In this document: positions 47,239 to 56,883 of the stretch, one piece after another
Position numbering within the stretch: position 1 is the stretch's first letter
Layout: each line of letters opens with the position of its first letter
Assembly (NCBI RefSeq): GCF_000014005.1
Contig: NC_008009.1
Coordinates: 5,324,501-5,388,500, forward strand
Source of the DNA: Candidatus Koribacter versatilis Ellin345
GTDB lineage: Bacteria > Acidobacteriota > Terriglobia > Terriglobales > Acidobacteriaceae
Reading direction: 5' to 3'
Length of the DNA: 64,000 bases
The notes under the pieces: model-generated
Databases searched by the model: none
What the model was told of the DNA's origin: nothing
Seen by the model: only the letters and a program-made list of their open reading frames with translations
Program-made: the position numbers and the translations under genes

Positions 47239-49668
47239 ATGATTTCGTTTCGCGATCTTCGCTACGCCTGGCGCCAGTTGCGCCGCAGCCCTGGTTTCGC
47301 CATCGTTGCCATTTTGACTCTGGCGCTCGGGATTGGCGCCAATACTGCCATTTTCAGCGCGGTGGATTCGGTCCTCCTCCGGCCTTTGCCCTTCCCACAT
47401 CCCGAGACTTTAGTTGCTCTCCAAGCCGATACCCCGTATCCGAAGGGCTGGGTGCGCGAATACCAACGGCAGGGCAGCGGGTTCGCGTTCGTCTCCGGGT
47501 ACTCGCTGAATCAGGAGTACAACCTCGCCGGCACCAACGCCTCCGACCGCACTTACGGCAGTACGGTCAGCGTGAACTTCTTCGATACGCTTTCTGTGCA
47601 GCCGCTGCTCGGACGCTTCTTTAGTCCGGAAGAGGAACGCTCTGGCCAGGATCGCGTGGTAGTGCTGTCCTATGCGTTCTGGCGAAGTCACTTCGGCGCT
47701 AATCCGAGTATTGTTGGCTCGACGGTGCACGTCGACGGCATTCCGCGACAAGTACTCGGCGTCGCTCCCAAGAATGTCCGCTTTCCCGATAACGATACCC
47801 AGATCTGGCTACCGATTTCATTTGACGACTCCAAGCAGAACGATCCTTGGGCCACGTTTTTCAATCTCCGAGCGATCGGGCGCCTCAAACCCGGCGTGAC
47901 CGCCAACGCGGCACAGGCACAACTACGCACAATTCACCCACAGATGTTGGCTCTCTTCCCGTGGCGCATGCCCGACAAATGGGCCGCCGACATCAGCGTG
48001 CGCCCGTTGCTGGACTCCATCGTCGGCGAAAGCGCACCGAAGTTCTATCTCCTGCTGGGAGCCGTTGGTTTGGTGCTGCTGATTGCGTCTGCCAACGTCG
48101 CGAACCTGCTACTGGCACGCGCCGCGTCTCGCCAACGTGAGATTGCGATTCGCAGTGCGCTCGGCGCGAGCATTCCCCGGCTCGTTCGACAGTTGCTTAC
48201 TGAGAGTCTTTTGCTATCCGTATTTGCGGGAGTAGTAGGTGTGCTGTTGGCGTGGGCAGGACTGAGAATTCTCAAGATTATTCTGCCGCCGGAGACACCA
48301 CGCCTTGCCGATATCTCTCTGCATCCCGGCGTCTTGATGTTCGCAGCCGCGGTCTCACTGTTGACCGGAATTCTCGCCGGCCTCGTGCCCGCCTGGAATT
48401 CCGCCAGCGATGTGCAGGAGAAACTGCGCTCCAACGCAAACAATGTCTTCGGAACCGCCAAGCGATTCTCCATTTCGCGCATGCTGGTGATTGGCCAAGT
48501 GGCAATCGTGGTCGTAGTGATCCTCGCTGCCGGCGTGATGTTGCGCAGCTTGTATCGTCTCGCGAGCGTGAATCCGGGATTCGAAGTGCAGCATGTGGTT
48601 GGTGTGCAGGTCTCGCTCGACCGCAAAGCTTGCGATATTCGCGGCAACTGTGCCAACTTCTTCCACAATTTGCTGGAGCGCGCGCAAGCGCTGCCGGGCA
48701 TTGAGAAGGCCGCTATTGTCGATACCCTGCCCATGGGCGGCGACGATCTCTGGTATGTCTTCGACGCCGAAAACCATCCCCGAGAGGCGCGACAACCAGC
48801 TAACGTTTCGGCCGGGCGCATCGCATCCGACGGCTATTTCCGGCTGATGGGTATCTCACTGCTGCAAGGCCGATACTTCGATCAAAGCGACGCTTCGGGC
48901 TCCAGTCGCGCGGTGATCGTGAATGCCGCGATGGCTTCGCATTTCTGGCCAGGACAGAATCCGATCGGCAAACGCATCGTCCACACCGATAACGAATCCT
49001 CTCCCGGAGTGATCGATCCAGAAACCGCTTCGGTGATCGTTGGCGTCGTATCGGATACACGTCACGAGCGACTGGATCGTGATTCGGGATGGGAGGTCTA
49101 CCTTCCACTCGCGCCGAATCGTGAATTCTCGACGATGAATCTTGTCGTGCGTTCCAGCACCAACGTGTCTGGTGTCGCGGGTTCCGTTCGGCAACTCGTG
49201 ACTGAAATCGATCCCACCGCCACCGTCGCGCACGTCCGCACTCTCGACGAAGTGCTCACCGCATCCACCGCCAACTCTCGCTCACTCACCTTCCTGCTGG
49301 TCGCATTCGCCGCACTCGGCGCGGCCGTCGGGGGAATGGGCATCTACAGTCTTATCGCCTACACCGTAAGCTGGCGTACGCGCGAAATCGGCCTCCGCCT
49401 TGCGCTTGGAGCCAATAAACGTCAAGTTGCAATTCTGGTGTTAAAACAGAGCCTCGCGCTGAGTCTGACCGGTTCGGCAGTCGGGGTTTCAGCCGCATAT
49501 CTGTGCCGAAATCTGATGCGCAGCTTTCTGTTCCAGACTAGCCCCACGGATCTGCTGACGTTCGTCGCCGTCCCGTTGATGGTGGGAGTTGTTGCTTTGG
49601 TCGCCTCATGGGTTCCGGCACGCCGGGCGATGAGGATTGATCCCATGCAGGCGCTGCGGTTCGAATAG
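47239..49668 (+). CDS. ADOP-type permease (FtsX/MacB-like, acidobacterial duplicated orphan permease)
   Basis: An 809-residue membrane protein starting with ISFRDLRYAWRQLRRSPGFA and ALGIGANTAIFSAVDSVLLR, the standard ADOP N terminus. It has two MacB periplasmic-core/FtsX modules: helices near residue 20, 270-290, 320-350, 370-395, then after a second periplasmic domain helices near 685-710 and 740-795, with YTVSWRTREIGLRLALGANK in the second FtsX part. There is no ATPase beside it, as is usual for this family, which is amplified in Acidobacteriota. Role uncertain. Confidence 0.95.
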   Translation: MISFRDLRYAWRQLRRSPGFAIVAILTLALGIGANTAIFSAVDSVLLRPLPFPHPETLVALQADTPYPKGWVREYQRQGSGFAFVSGYSLNQEYNLAGTNASDRTYGSTVSVNFFDTLSVQPLLGRFFSPEEERSGQDRVVVLSYAFWRSHFGANPSIVGSTVHVDGIPRQVLGVAPKNVRFPDNDTQIWLPISFDDSKQNDPWATFFNLRAIGRLKPGVTANAAQAQLRTIHPQMLALFPWRMPDKWAADISVRPLLDSIVGESAPKFYLLLGAVGLVLLIASANVANLLLARAASRQREIAIRSALGASIPRLVRQLLTESLLLSVFAGVVGVLLAWAGLRILKIILPPETPRLADISLHPGVLMFAAAVSLLTGILAGLVPAWNSASDVQEKLRSNANNVFGTAKRFSISRMLVIGQVAIVVVVILAAGVMLRSLYRLASVNPGFEVQHVVGVQVSLDRKACDIRGNCANFFHNLLERAQALPGIEKAAIVDTLPMGGDDLWYVFDAENHPREARQPANVSAGRIASDGYFRLMGISLLQGRYFDQSDASGSSRAVIVNAAMASHFWPGQNPIGKRIVHTDNESSPGVIDPETASVIVGVVSDTRHERLDRDSGWEVYLPLAPNREFSTMNLVVRSSTNVSGVAGSVRQLVTEIDPTATVAHVRTLDEVLTASTANSRSLTFLLVAFAALGAAVGGMGIYSLIAYTVSWRTREIGLRLALGANKRQVAILVLKQSLALSLTGSAVGVSAAYLCRNLMRSFLFQTSPTDLLTFVAVPLMVGVVALVASWVPARRAMRIDPMQALRFE

Positions 49669-49762
49669 AAACCTAGCCGAAAATCGGACCGGACGTGCTA
49701 TCCGAGGCAGCGTCGCACTTTTTTTTCAAACAACTTAGCTCTATACTCGCGCTCATCCGCCG

Positions 49763-50515
49763 ATGTGGAAGCGCTTGCTCATCGTGGCCATTGTCGCCGT
49801 GTCGTACCTCACCCTCTGGGTCGCACGCGTGCGCAACTCCCAGTCGAAGATGGAAAACTTCCCAGTCACCACCGTCTGGGCCTGGCAACGTCCCGAGAAA
49901 CTCACCTTCATCGACAAGCACAAGACCGCCGTCGCGGTTCTAGCTGAAACAATCTCGCTTTCTCCGCTGAAATTCGAGCCACGCAATCAGCCCGTCTCAG
50001 CGCCCGATGGCGCGACCTACATCGCTGTAGTGCGAATTCAGGCGTCCGCAAATTCCGACCTTTCGGACGCCACGCGCGCAAGAGTGGTTTCTGAGATCAC
50101 GAAATTTGCCGGCAATGCTGACACCGAAGCAATCCAGATCGACTTTGACGCCACCTCTTCCCAGCGCGACTTCTACCGCTCCCTGCTCAAAGATCTTCGC
50201 GCGAAATTGCCGAGAGATATTCCGCTCTCCATGACCGCGCTCGTCTCGTGGTGCGAGGGCGACGACTGGATCGCCAACCTACCGGTAGACGAAGCCGTGC
50301 CGATGTATTTCCGCATGGGAGTGGACGATCAGAACATCCGCCGCTCACACTGGGACGTCGGCAAACTTCGCGAACCGCTCTGTCGCAACAGCGTCGGCAT
50401 TTCGCTCGACGAACCTTGGCCCCGCTTTGATTCCGCCGTGCGTGTCTACGCCTTCGCTCCCGCCGCATGGACAGAAACCGATTATCAGCACTTGCTCGAA
50501 AGGCTTGCCCGATGA
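49763..50515 (+). CDS. DUF3142-like protein
   Basis: A 250-residue protein with an N-terminal anchor (LLIVAIVAVSYLTLWVA) and a TIM-barrel-like body of the DUF3142 type: TVWAWQRPEKLTFID, AIQIDFDATSSQRDFY and SMTALVSWCEGDDWI with VPMYFRMGVDD. DUF3142 members are not characterised. Its TGA overlaps the next gene's ATG (ATGA), suggesting a two-gene unit. It follows the ADOP gene by 94 bases. Confidence 0.8.
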   Translation: MWKRLLIVAIVAVSYLTLWVARVRNSQSKMENFPVTTVWAWQRPEKLTFIDKHKTAVAVLAETISLSPLKFEPRNQPVSAPDGATYIAVVRIQASANSDLSDATRARVVSEITKFAGNADTEAIQIDFDATSSQRDFYRSLLKDLRAKLPRDIPLSMTALVSWCEGDDWIANLPVDEAVPMYFRMGVDDQNIRRSHWDVGKLREPLCRNSVGISLDEPWPRFDSAVRVYAFAPAAWTETDYQHLLERLAR

Positions 50516-52800
50516 GGACTCTGCAACGTACGTTGTTAACATTCTTACTGGCACTCGTTGTCGTGGTTCCGCAAAACATTTTTTCGTGTGGCCCGTTCTT
50601 TGAATTCGCTACATTCTCTTTCGATCCCCATCCCGACTACCCAATCAAGGACTACGTCGCCAGCAAACTCGGCGTCGTGAAGCCAACTTACTACCGATTG
50701 TTCCTCGTCGCGGCGTACCGCAATTTGAGCGGCCATCCCTTCACTCCGAAGGAGACCGCCTCCATCGATCGCCTGCTGACCGACGAAGCCCAATATGCTG
50801 ACCAATACGGCTTGTATGGCATGGCCGATAACAGTAACCAGCCGACTCCGCCACCGCCGCCGTCCAAGGTCTGGGTCGAAGAGCGTTCGAAGGCGATGGG
50901 AGAACAACTTCCTGCGGATGCAAACGTCGAACCCAACAAACCGTTCGGCGATTATCAGACCTTCCTGAACTGTAACGACGACGCCTTCAGGACCGCCGTC
51001 CAAACACTGCACGATCGCCAGCAGAAATGGGGAGCCAACAGCGCCGACGTGAAAGCCTGGGTCGCCGGTCAGGACGCCGTCTTCGCTAACTGCTCGGGCA
51101 AGGTCTTCAATCAGCCGCCAGCCGTCGCAACCAACAACGCACTGCTCAAGCAGGATCGCGATTACCAAATCGCATCCGCACTCTTCTACAGCGGCAATCC
51201 CGATCAACTGGTTCAAGCGCAGCAACGTTTCGATGCCATCGGGCAAGACAAGACCTCGCCATGGCGACAGTGGGGACTATATCTCGGAGCGCGCTCGCTC
51301 ATCCGCGCTGCGACGCTGAAGGGCACCGAACAGCAGAGGTACGACCAGAAATTGATGTCTGATGCCGAGCAAAAACTAAAAGCCATTCTCGCCGACAAAA
51401 GCCTCGCATCGGTACATCCAGCGACGTCGAAAATGCTCGGGTTCGTAGAAGCCCGTGTCAACGCCAACGCCTACACGCGCGAACTGGCGCAGCGTCTCAG
51501 CAACGGCACCAGCACCGACCTCACGCAGGACTTCATCGACTACCGCTACATGATGGACTTCGGCTCAGGCGACGCTACGAACGATGTCCGCAAAGACGAT
51601 CTAACCGATTGGATCCGCACCTTCCAGGCCGGCGACAAAGAAAAAGACCACGCCATCGCGAAGTGGAAAGAAACCAGGTCCATGCCCTGGCTGGTCGCCG
51701 CGATCACTTCCGTTGGTGCAAACGATGCGGCTACAAAAGACCTCTTAACCGCTGCCGAAAAAGTCGACGCCCACGATCCGCGCCTCCTCACCGTGCTCTA
51801 CCAGCGCATAGTTTTACTCCGCGCAATGAAGAACGATAAAGACGCCCGCACACTCATCGACGCCAATCTTGCCTATCTCGGCAAAGACGCTCCTATCTCC
51901 TCACGCAACCTTTTCTGGGGAAATCGCATGGCGATGGCCACCAGCTATGACGACTTCCTCCAGTTCGCGCCGCGAGAAGATGCCGAGGGCCATCACACCC
52001 AGGCCAACATCAAACAAGGAACCCAAGCTCCGCCAAACACGCCGAACGACGTTTACTTTGATACCGACTCCGCCTCCGTGCTAAACCGCGCCGTACCCCT
52101 AACGCTTCTTGATTCCGCCACGACAAAGTCGCAGCTCACCAAACCTCTGCAAGCGCAGGTCGCACAAGCCACGTGGGTACGCGCCCTCGTTCTTGATGAT
52201 TCGAAGATTGCCAATTCGCTCGCTGCGCAGGTAAAGCAGAACACACCTGTGCTCGCCACTTACGCGGACGAATACGCCAAAGACACCACCGACGAACAGC
52301 GCCACCACACGATGCTCTGGGCAGTGCTGCACAATCCGGGGATGCGCCCCTACCTCGTACCCAACATGCAGCGCGACGCCGAAGTCGACAAGATCGACAA
52401 CTATCGCGACAACTGGTGGTGCGAGGATGTCGGCGTGAAATCAACGACCACAAATTGGAAGGACGTCACCGGCGACAATCCGGAAGCCCCCGCGAAGCCC
52501 CCCGCGGCGCCCATCGCAGCATTCCTCAACACGGGCGAGCAGAAGCAGGCTGCAACCGAATGGGACACGCTTTCGAAGCTCAACGCAGCGCCCAGCTATC
52601 TAGGCCGCGAAGTGCTCACGTGGGCCAAGACCACGCCCGACGATCCGCGCATTCCTGAGGCACTACATCTCGTCGTCCGAGCCACGCGTTACGGATGCGG
52701 CGACGACAAGAATTCTTCCTACAGCAAGCAGGCGTTCCAACTGCTGCACTCGAAGTATCCGAAGAGTGAGTGGACAAAAAAGACGCCGTACTCTTACTGA
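50512..52800 (+). CDS. Large secreted protein of unknown function
   Basis: A 762-residue protein with a signal peptide (TLLTFLLALVVVVPQNIF) ending just before SCGPFFEFATFSF, where the Cys may be a lipid attachment site. The rest is predicted mostly helical, with repeating patterns of about 35-40 residues (for example ALFYSGNPDQLVQAQQRFDA, AAEKVDAHDPRLLTVLYQRI), suggestive of TPR-like superhelix. There is a proline-rich run near residue 120. No catalytic motif was identified. Start ATG 50512 overlaps the DUF3142 stop. Confidence 0.75.
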   Translation: MRTLQRTLLTFLLALVVVVPQNIFSCGPFFEFATFSFDPHPDYPIKDYVASKLGVVKPTYYRLFLVAAYRNLSGHPFTPKETASIDRLLTDEAQYADQYGLYGMADNSNQPTPPPPPSKVWVEERSKAMGEQLPADANVEPNKPFGDYQTFLNCNDDAFRTAVQTLHDRQQKWGANSADVKAWVAGQDAVFANCSGKVFNQPPAVATNNALLKQDRDYQIASALFYSGNPDQLVQAQQRFDAIGQDKTSPWRQWGLYLGARSLIRAATLKGTEQQRYDQKLMSDAEQKLKAILADKSLASVHPATSKMLGFVEARVNANAYTRELAQRLSNGTSTDLTQDFIDYRYMMDFGSGDATNDVRKDDLTDWIRTFQAGDKEKDHAIAKWKETRSMPWLVAAITSVGANDAATKDLLTAAEKVDAHDPRLLTVLYQRIVLLRAMKNDKDARTLIDANLAYLGKDAPISSRNLFWGNRMAMATSYDDFLQFAPREDAEGHHTQANIKQGTQAPPNTPNDVYFDTDSASVLNRAVPLTLLDSATTKSQLTKPLQAQVAQATWVRALVLDDSKIANSLAAQVKQNTPVLATYADEYAKDTTDEQRHHTMLWAVLHNPGMRPYLVPNMQRDAEVDKIDNYRDNWWCEDVGVKSTTTNWKDVTGDNPEAPAKPPAAPIAAFLNTGEQKQAATEWDTLSKLNAAPSYLGREVLTWAKTTPDDPRIPEALHLVVRATRYGCGDDKNSSYSKQAFQLLHSKYPKSEWTKKTPYSY

Positions 52801-52804
52801 GGCC

Positions 52805-53806
52805 TTAAATCCAGGGCCTGTTATCAACGCGGTCGGGCGGATACATGTTGATGTATTGCACCAACCGCGGCTTCTGCGCGCGATTAGGCCGGCTGCCGTG
52901 CGGAAGTCCGATATGCCAGATCACGAGGTCTCCGGCTTTTCCCGCGATCGGCACGGCTTCGGCGTTCAGGTCTTGCGTGCGTGGGTTCGCACCCGGGGGC
53001 AGGCTCGCCATCCACGACTCTAGCCGCCGATGAAAGCCGGTCACGCAGGTGAACGCGCCTTGCTCGGCGTCCGTGTCCGTCAAATAAAGAATTCCCTGCG
53101 TACCCAGTGGCAGCGGTGGCGAGAGACTGGTGTCCCAATGCAAGTGCGGCCCCGGAAAGCGAAATCCCGGCCGCTCCGGTGGATTGAAACCGCAACGGTC
53201 GTTGGTTGACACAAGATTGTCCGTTCCCCAAATCTGCCCAAACGCCCGCCGAATCCGCTGCGATTCGCGGGTGGCCTGGAGCGCGGGATGGTACACCAGC
53301 TCAACCATGATCGTCGCCTTCATGTCGTCCGGATACCATGTCTGCGGATTCGCGAGGTCCACATGCAGGTGCTCACATAGGAGGTCCGCCGCCGCTTTGC
53401 ACTCGCCCGGCGTGACCGCGTCATGCAGCACCACGTAGCCATGTTCTTCCCAATGTTCCATCTCAGCGGCTGAGAGAATCGGCTCAACCCCTCGCGACCC
53501 GCCGTCTTCCGCTGCAGCCTCTCCTGCGAGCGCCGCATTGATCTGCTGAATACGCTCGGTGGTAAGAACCCCGTTATTCTTCTGGAAAATCCAATCCTCG
53601 AATTCTCCGAAATTTCTGTTTGAACTGTAGAGGTAGCGGAACGTCTCCAGAAGATTCAATCCGAGGGCGTGGATCAAAATTGGATCGAGTTCGCTGCCTG
53701 CGTTGGAGGCAGTTGTCCCAGAGCTACGTACGGTCTGCGTGCGTTCCCACAATTGCCGCAAGTGCGGTATTGGGATTCTGTCCGATTGAGTGTGGTCTGG
53801 ATGCAT
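52805..53806 (-). CDS. Phytanoyl-CoA dioxygenase (PhyH) family protein
   Basis: A 333-residue Fe(II)/2-oxoglutarate-dependent oxygenase candidate. After a roughly 100-residue N-terminal region (SELDPILIHALGLNLLETF) comes HWEEHGYVVLHDAVTPGE, the typical PhyH start. The Fe-binding HxD is HLHWDTS, the distal histidine is in HIGLPHGSRPN, and KPRLVQYINMYP carries the 2-oxoglutarate arginine. The substrate is unknown. Convergent with the 762-residue protein gene. Confidence 0.9.
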   Translation of the reverse strand: MHPDHTQSDRIPIPHLRQLWERTQTVRSSGTTASNAGSELDPILIHALGLNLLETFRYLYSSNRNFGEFEDWIFQKNNGVLTTERIQQINAALAGEAAAEDGGSRGVEPILSAAEMEHWEEHGYVVLHDAVTPGECKAAADLLCEHLHVDLANPQTWYPDDMKATIMVELVYHPALQATRESQRIRRAFGQIWGTDNLVSTNDRCGFNPPERPGFRFPGPHLHWDTSLSPPLPLGTQGILYLTDTDAEQGAFTCVTGFHRRLESWMASLPPGANPRTQDLNAEAVPIAGKAGDLVIWHIGLPHGSRPNRAQKPRLVQYINMYPPDRVDNRPWI

Positions 53807-53825
53807 TGCTTTTGGTTCGACGTCG

Positions 53826-54230
53826 CTAACGGTGGAGCAGCACCCACCCTATCACTAGCGCGAGAAGCAGGAAGAAGAGGATTTTCCAAATGTTCGAGCC
53901 CGTTCCCTGGCTGGCAAGCGGCGTGGGATCGTTGCCGGCAATGTATTGCGGATCTGTCTCAACGCCGCTCCTCCGCTTCGAATCGATGCTGACCACGACG
54001 TTACGGTCCGCACGCCCATCTTGTTGCTCCGCGTCGAGTCCGTCGAGGCTCGTGGGCAGCTGACTTCCAATCAATGCGGCAGTTTTCTCCCGGAGCTTCT
54101 CGAAAAGCTCCACCTTGCTTGCCGCCTCGATCGTCTCCATACCCGGGTCGTCAGAGATAGCCGCCCATCCCACTCCCGGCCGCTCTTCGATCCGGTACTT
54201 CAGCTTCAGATTGGTCGTTCTGCTGTCCAT
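53826..54230 (-). CDS. Tail-anchored membrane protein of unknown function
   Basis: A 134-residue protein with one C-terminal hydrophobic helix (IWKILFFLLLALVIGWVLL), so probably tail-anchored. The N-terminal part, LKLKYRIEERPGVGWAAISD with an acidic helix KVELFEKLREKTAALI, resembles no family I know. The ATG at 54230 is chosen since the frame upstream of it looks unstructured; the ORF would extend to 54326. It is followed on the same strand by the PhyH gene. Confidence 0.65.
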   Translation of the reverse strand: MDSRTTNLKLKYRIEERPGVGWAAISDDPGMETIEAASKVELFEKLREKTAALIGSQLPTSLDGLDAEQQDGRADRNVVVSIDSKRRSGVETDPQYIAGNDPTPLASQGTGSNIWKILFFLLLALVIGWVLLHR

Positions 54231-54295
54231 AAGGGGGATCTCGGGTGGCGGTAGTGTAGTTGTCCGGCCTAGTTCAGCCAAGCTATTTGTACCCA

Positions 54296-54326
54296 AAAAG
54301 AGTGGCAGGTCTTTTCGACCTGCCAT
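54296..54326 (-). terminator. Intrinsic terminator after the FKBP gene
   Basis: On the minus strand TGGCAGGTC/GACCTGCCA (9 bp) is followed by CTCTTTTTGG. It lies 18 bases past the stop. Confidence 0.85.
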
Positions 54327-54343
54327 TCGGGGAAACTGGTTAA

Positions 54344-55222
54344 CTAGTTCTTAGGGTTTTGCGGGGGCTGCGAAGATTTATCGGGCGGCGCCTGCTGACC
54401 TGGCTGGCCGGCACCATCCGTTGCTTGGGGCGCGGGTTCCGCTTTCGGCTTCTCCGCAATCTTCACGAGTTCCACTTCGAAGACCAGCGTGGAATTGGGC
54501 GGAATGCTGGGACGGCCGTTCTCTCCGTACGCAAGCTCAGAGGGTATGACGAGCTGCCATTTTGATCCCACCGGCATCATCTGCAACACTTCCGTCCAAC
54601 CTTTGATCACACCAGTGACCGGAAACGTAGCGGGCTCCCCGCGCTTGTACGAGCTGTCAAACTCTTTGCCATCGATGAAGGTGCCCTTGTAGTTGCACAC
54701 CACTGAATCTGAAGCAGTCGGCTTCGGTCCTGATCCTTGCTGGATGACCTTATATTGCAGCCCATCCGGCAGCGTAACCACGCCCGGCTTCGCTTTGTTT
54801 GCCGCCAGGTAATCTACGCCCTGCTTCTTGTTCTTCGCCAGCATGTCGTCCCGCATCGTCTTCTGCAGGTTTACCAAAGCCGTACGCACTTCCTCGTCAG
54901 TTAGCAAAGCCTTCCCGCCTGCAATCCCATCCTTCAGTCCACGCTGGAGAAGCAGCAGGTTGATGTCGACCTTATCGTCGTGGATCTTCTTGCCGACGCT
55001 CATACCGATGGCGTAACTCGCCTTTTCTTTGTCGGTCGTGAGTTTCAACGGAGCGGCGGTTGTGCTCTTTGCGGTTGTGCCTTTCGTGGCAGGTGTGGCT
55101 GTTGCGGTCTTAGTGCCGGTGGCGGGTTTGGTGGAAGCAGCAGGTGTCTGCGCCAAGCCGAGTCCGCTCAGCGCCATTCCTGTCGCGAGAAGCACAAGGA
55201 TGGAAGTTTTGGATGTTTGCAT
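54344..55222 (-). CDS. Secreted FKBP-type peptidyl-prolyl cis-trans isomerase (FkpA/Mip-like)
   Basis: A 292-residue periplasmic folding catalyst: signal peptide, a Thr/Ala-rich linker, the Mip/FkpA dimerisation domain (KASYAIGMSVGKKIHDDKVD) and the FKBP domain (DGLQYKVIQQGSGPKPTASD through IPPNSTLVFEVELV). Catalytic-site residues YKGTFIDGKEFDSSY and IKGWTEVLQMMPVGSKW are present. A Gln/Pro-rich C-terminal tail is extra. Upstream of it is a short divergent gap to 55343. Confidence 0.94.
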   Translation of the reverse strand: MQTSKTSILVLLATGMALSGLGLAQTPAASTKPATGTKTATATPATKGTTAKSTTAAPLKLTTDKEKASYAIGMSVGKKIHDDKVDINLLLLQRGLKDGIAGGKALLTDEEVRTALVNLQKTMRDDMLAKNKKQGVDYLAANKAKPGVVTLPDGLQYKVIQQGSGPKPTASDSVVCNYKGTFIDGKEFDSSYKRGEPATFPVTGVIKGWTEVLQMMPVGSKWQLVIPSELAYGENGRPSIPPNSTLVFEVELVKIAEKPKAEPAPQATDGAGQPGQQAPPDKSSQPPQNPKN

Positions 55223-55342
55223 GATTGGTATTGTCCCATTCTGCCGCTCTGGTTGGCGACAGCGATATGAATTCTACTTTACCCGACTCAATCGCTCTGC
55301 CATTCTTCTCACGCATTCCAGACATTCCCCAAAGGACTCTCA

Positions 55343-56203
55343 ATGCGTACGTTGCATCGTGGTCTCATAGTGCTGTTCGCGTTCAGCACATTTGCCGCCG
55401 CACAGGCCAAGCCGGACGTAACCGCACAATCCACTTCCACGTTCAATTATTCGAAAGAAACCGACGGCTCTGAAAACATCAACATTCGCAACGTGAGTTT
55501 CGAAATGGTGGATCTCTTCGAACGGGGCAAGGCCGGCAACCAGTCGCTGCTGCTTCGAAAAACCACGGCCTCAAAGCGCACCGCCGGCGACATCGGCGAG
55601 GAAGCCACGATCACCCTCGAAGCCTGGCCGCTCGGAACCGATCTCAAACAGAAACCTTTGTTCACCGTGAGCACCACCGGAACCGATGGACATACGCTCG
55701 ACAATGCTCTGTTTGTGGCGTCCCGCGGAACCGAAGAAGTGGATTGGTGGTCTGTCTACAAACTGAAGAACGGTCAGCATCTCTTCGACACGTACTTGCC
55801 GTTGGTGAGCTTCTCGATATCTCGCGAAACCGTAGAAACGCGCTACCTGGGCTTACAAGTACCGGAAGACGAGGTGAAAGACGCGCGCTTGAAGAAGCCG
55901 GGTGTAGTTGTCGTGCTGACCTATGCATCGGCCGCCAAGATCATTCGTGAAATCCTGATCACTGCCGACGATGCCAAGCAAGCCGCCCAACTCCGCTCAC
56001 TTGCCGACGAAACGCGCACACTGACCGCCCTCGACAGCTCAAAAGGAAAAGCGCCGAGCTACTCGCTCCATCTCACGTTCAGCCAGACCTATCCTTCACC
56101 GCCGAACCTATCCGAAATCGTGATCCCCGTGATGAAAGATGATCTTGACCTCGCCAACGCGAAGCTACCCGCAGGCATTCACGCTGCGGCGTTCTCTCGC
56201 TAA
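55343..56203 (+). CDS. Secreted protein of unknown function
   Basis: A 286-residue protein with signal peptide (LIVLFAFSTFAAAQA) and a beta-rich body: TFNYSKETDGSENINIRNVS, WWSVYKLKNGQHLFDTYLPL, VETRYLGLQVPEDEVKD and SYSLHLTFSQTYPSPPNL. The arrangement suggests a carbohydrate- or protein-binding beta-sandwich, but no family was recognised. Divergent from the FKBP gene; converges with rplI. Confidence 0.7.
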   Translation: MRTLHRGLIVLFAFSTFAAAQAKPDVTAQSTSTFNYSKETDGSENINIRNVSFEMVDLFERGKAGNQSLLLRKTTASKRTAGDIGEEATITLEAWPLGTDLKQKPLFTVSTTGTDGHTLDNALFVASRGTEEVDWWSVYKLKNGQHLFDTYLPLVSFSISRETVETRYLGLQVPEDEVKDARLKKPGVVVVLTYASAAKIIREILITADDAKQAAQLRSLADETRTLTALDSSKGKAPSYSLHLTFSQTYPSPPNLSEIVIPVMKDDLDLANAKLPAGIHAAAFSR

Positions 56204-56215
56204 AGCAAGAAAGGC

Positions 56216-56236
56216 CAGCTCTCTCAGGGAGAGCTG
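56216..56236. repeat. Hairpin between convergent genes
   Basis: A perfect 8-bp stem CAGCTCTC/GAGAGCTG lies after the secreted-protein gene. It has no T run and may slow polymerase rather than terminate. Confidence 0.5.
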
Positions 56237-56295
56237 ACCCTTGTCGTCAAGCTTGGAGAATCCATCCTTATCCGCAAAGCGGACGGGACGGAGGC

Positions 56296-56757
56296 TTACT
56301 GCGCTGCGACTTCCGCTTCCTTCGCAACGTGTACCGGGATATCAACCGTCACGTCGCGGTGCAGCTTCAGGGCCACCTTGAAATCGCCAGTGGTCTTAAT
56401 CGGTTCCACCAGCGACAACTTGCGGCGATCGAGCTTAAAGCCCTTGTGCTCGAGTTCTGTCGCGATGTCGGAAGTGGTAACCGAACCGAAGAGCTGGTTG
56501 CTTTCGCCGGCGCGGCGGGTGAACGTCACGGTAACTCCGTCGAACTGCTTCGCGAGAGATTCGGCATCCGTCTTCTCGCGCGCAATGCGGCGCACCGCGG
56601 CGGCCTTCATCTGCTCGATCACGGCCTTGTTCGCGGCCGTCGCTTCAATCGCGAGCTTTTTCGGCAGCAGGTAGTTGCGGCCATATCCTTCGGCCACCTT
56701 CACCACGTCGCCCTGGTGACCGAGCTTTTCTACGTCTTGCTTCAGAATGACTTCCAT
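56296..56757 (-). CDS. rplI: 50S ribosomal protein L9
   Basis: Standard L9: MEVILKQDVEKLGHQGDVVK, YGRNYLLPKKLAIEAT in the N-terminal domain, the long connecting helix and the C-terminal domain ending DIPVHVAKEAEVAAQ. 153 residues. ATG at 56757 with GGAG nine bases upstream; a GTC-rich upstream extension is unlikely. Last gene of the pth-rpsF-rpsR-rplI string, the usual bacterial order for S6, S18 and L9. Confidence 0.97.
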   Translation of the reverse strand: MEVILKQDVEKLGHQGDVVKVAEGYGRNYLLPKKLAIEATAANKAVIEQMKAAAVRRIAREKTDAESLAKQFDGVTVTFTRRAGESNQLFGSVTTSDIATELEHKGFKLDRRKLSLVEPIKTTGDFKVALKLHRDVTVDIPVHVAKEAEVAAQ

Positions 56758-56828
56758 CGTCGTAACTCCGTCCAAATTTTGGTGCGCCGCGATCAGCCTA
56801 CAATCAGGCGCGCAGCTCCACTGCTCAC

Positions 56829-56874
56829 TCTTGTCATCCCGAGGAGTGCGTCAGCGCTCCGAGGGATCTGCTGT
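56829..56874 (-). repeat. Dispersed palindromic repeat, TGTCATCC family (between S18 and L9)
   Basis: Reads TTGTCATCCCGAGGAGTGCG and ends CTCCGAGGGATCTGCTG, with central stem GAGTGCGTCAGCGCTC. Listed as minus for the operon it interrupts; sequence is given on the plus strand. Confidence 0.8.
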
Positions 56875-56883
56875 TCCCGCGGC

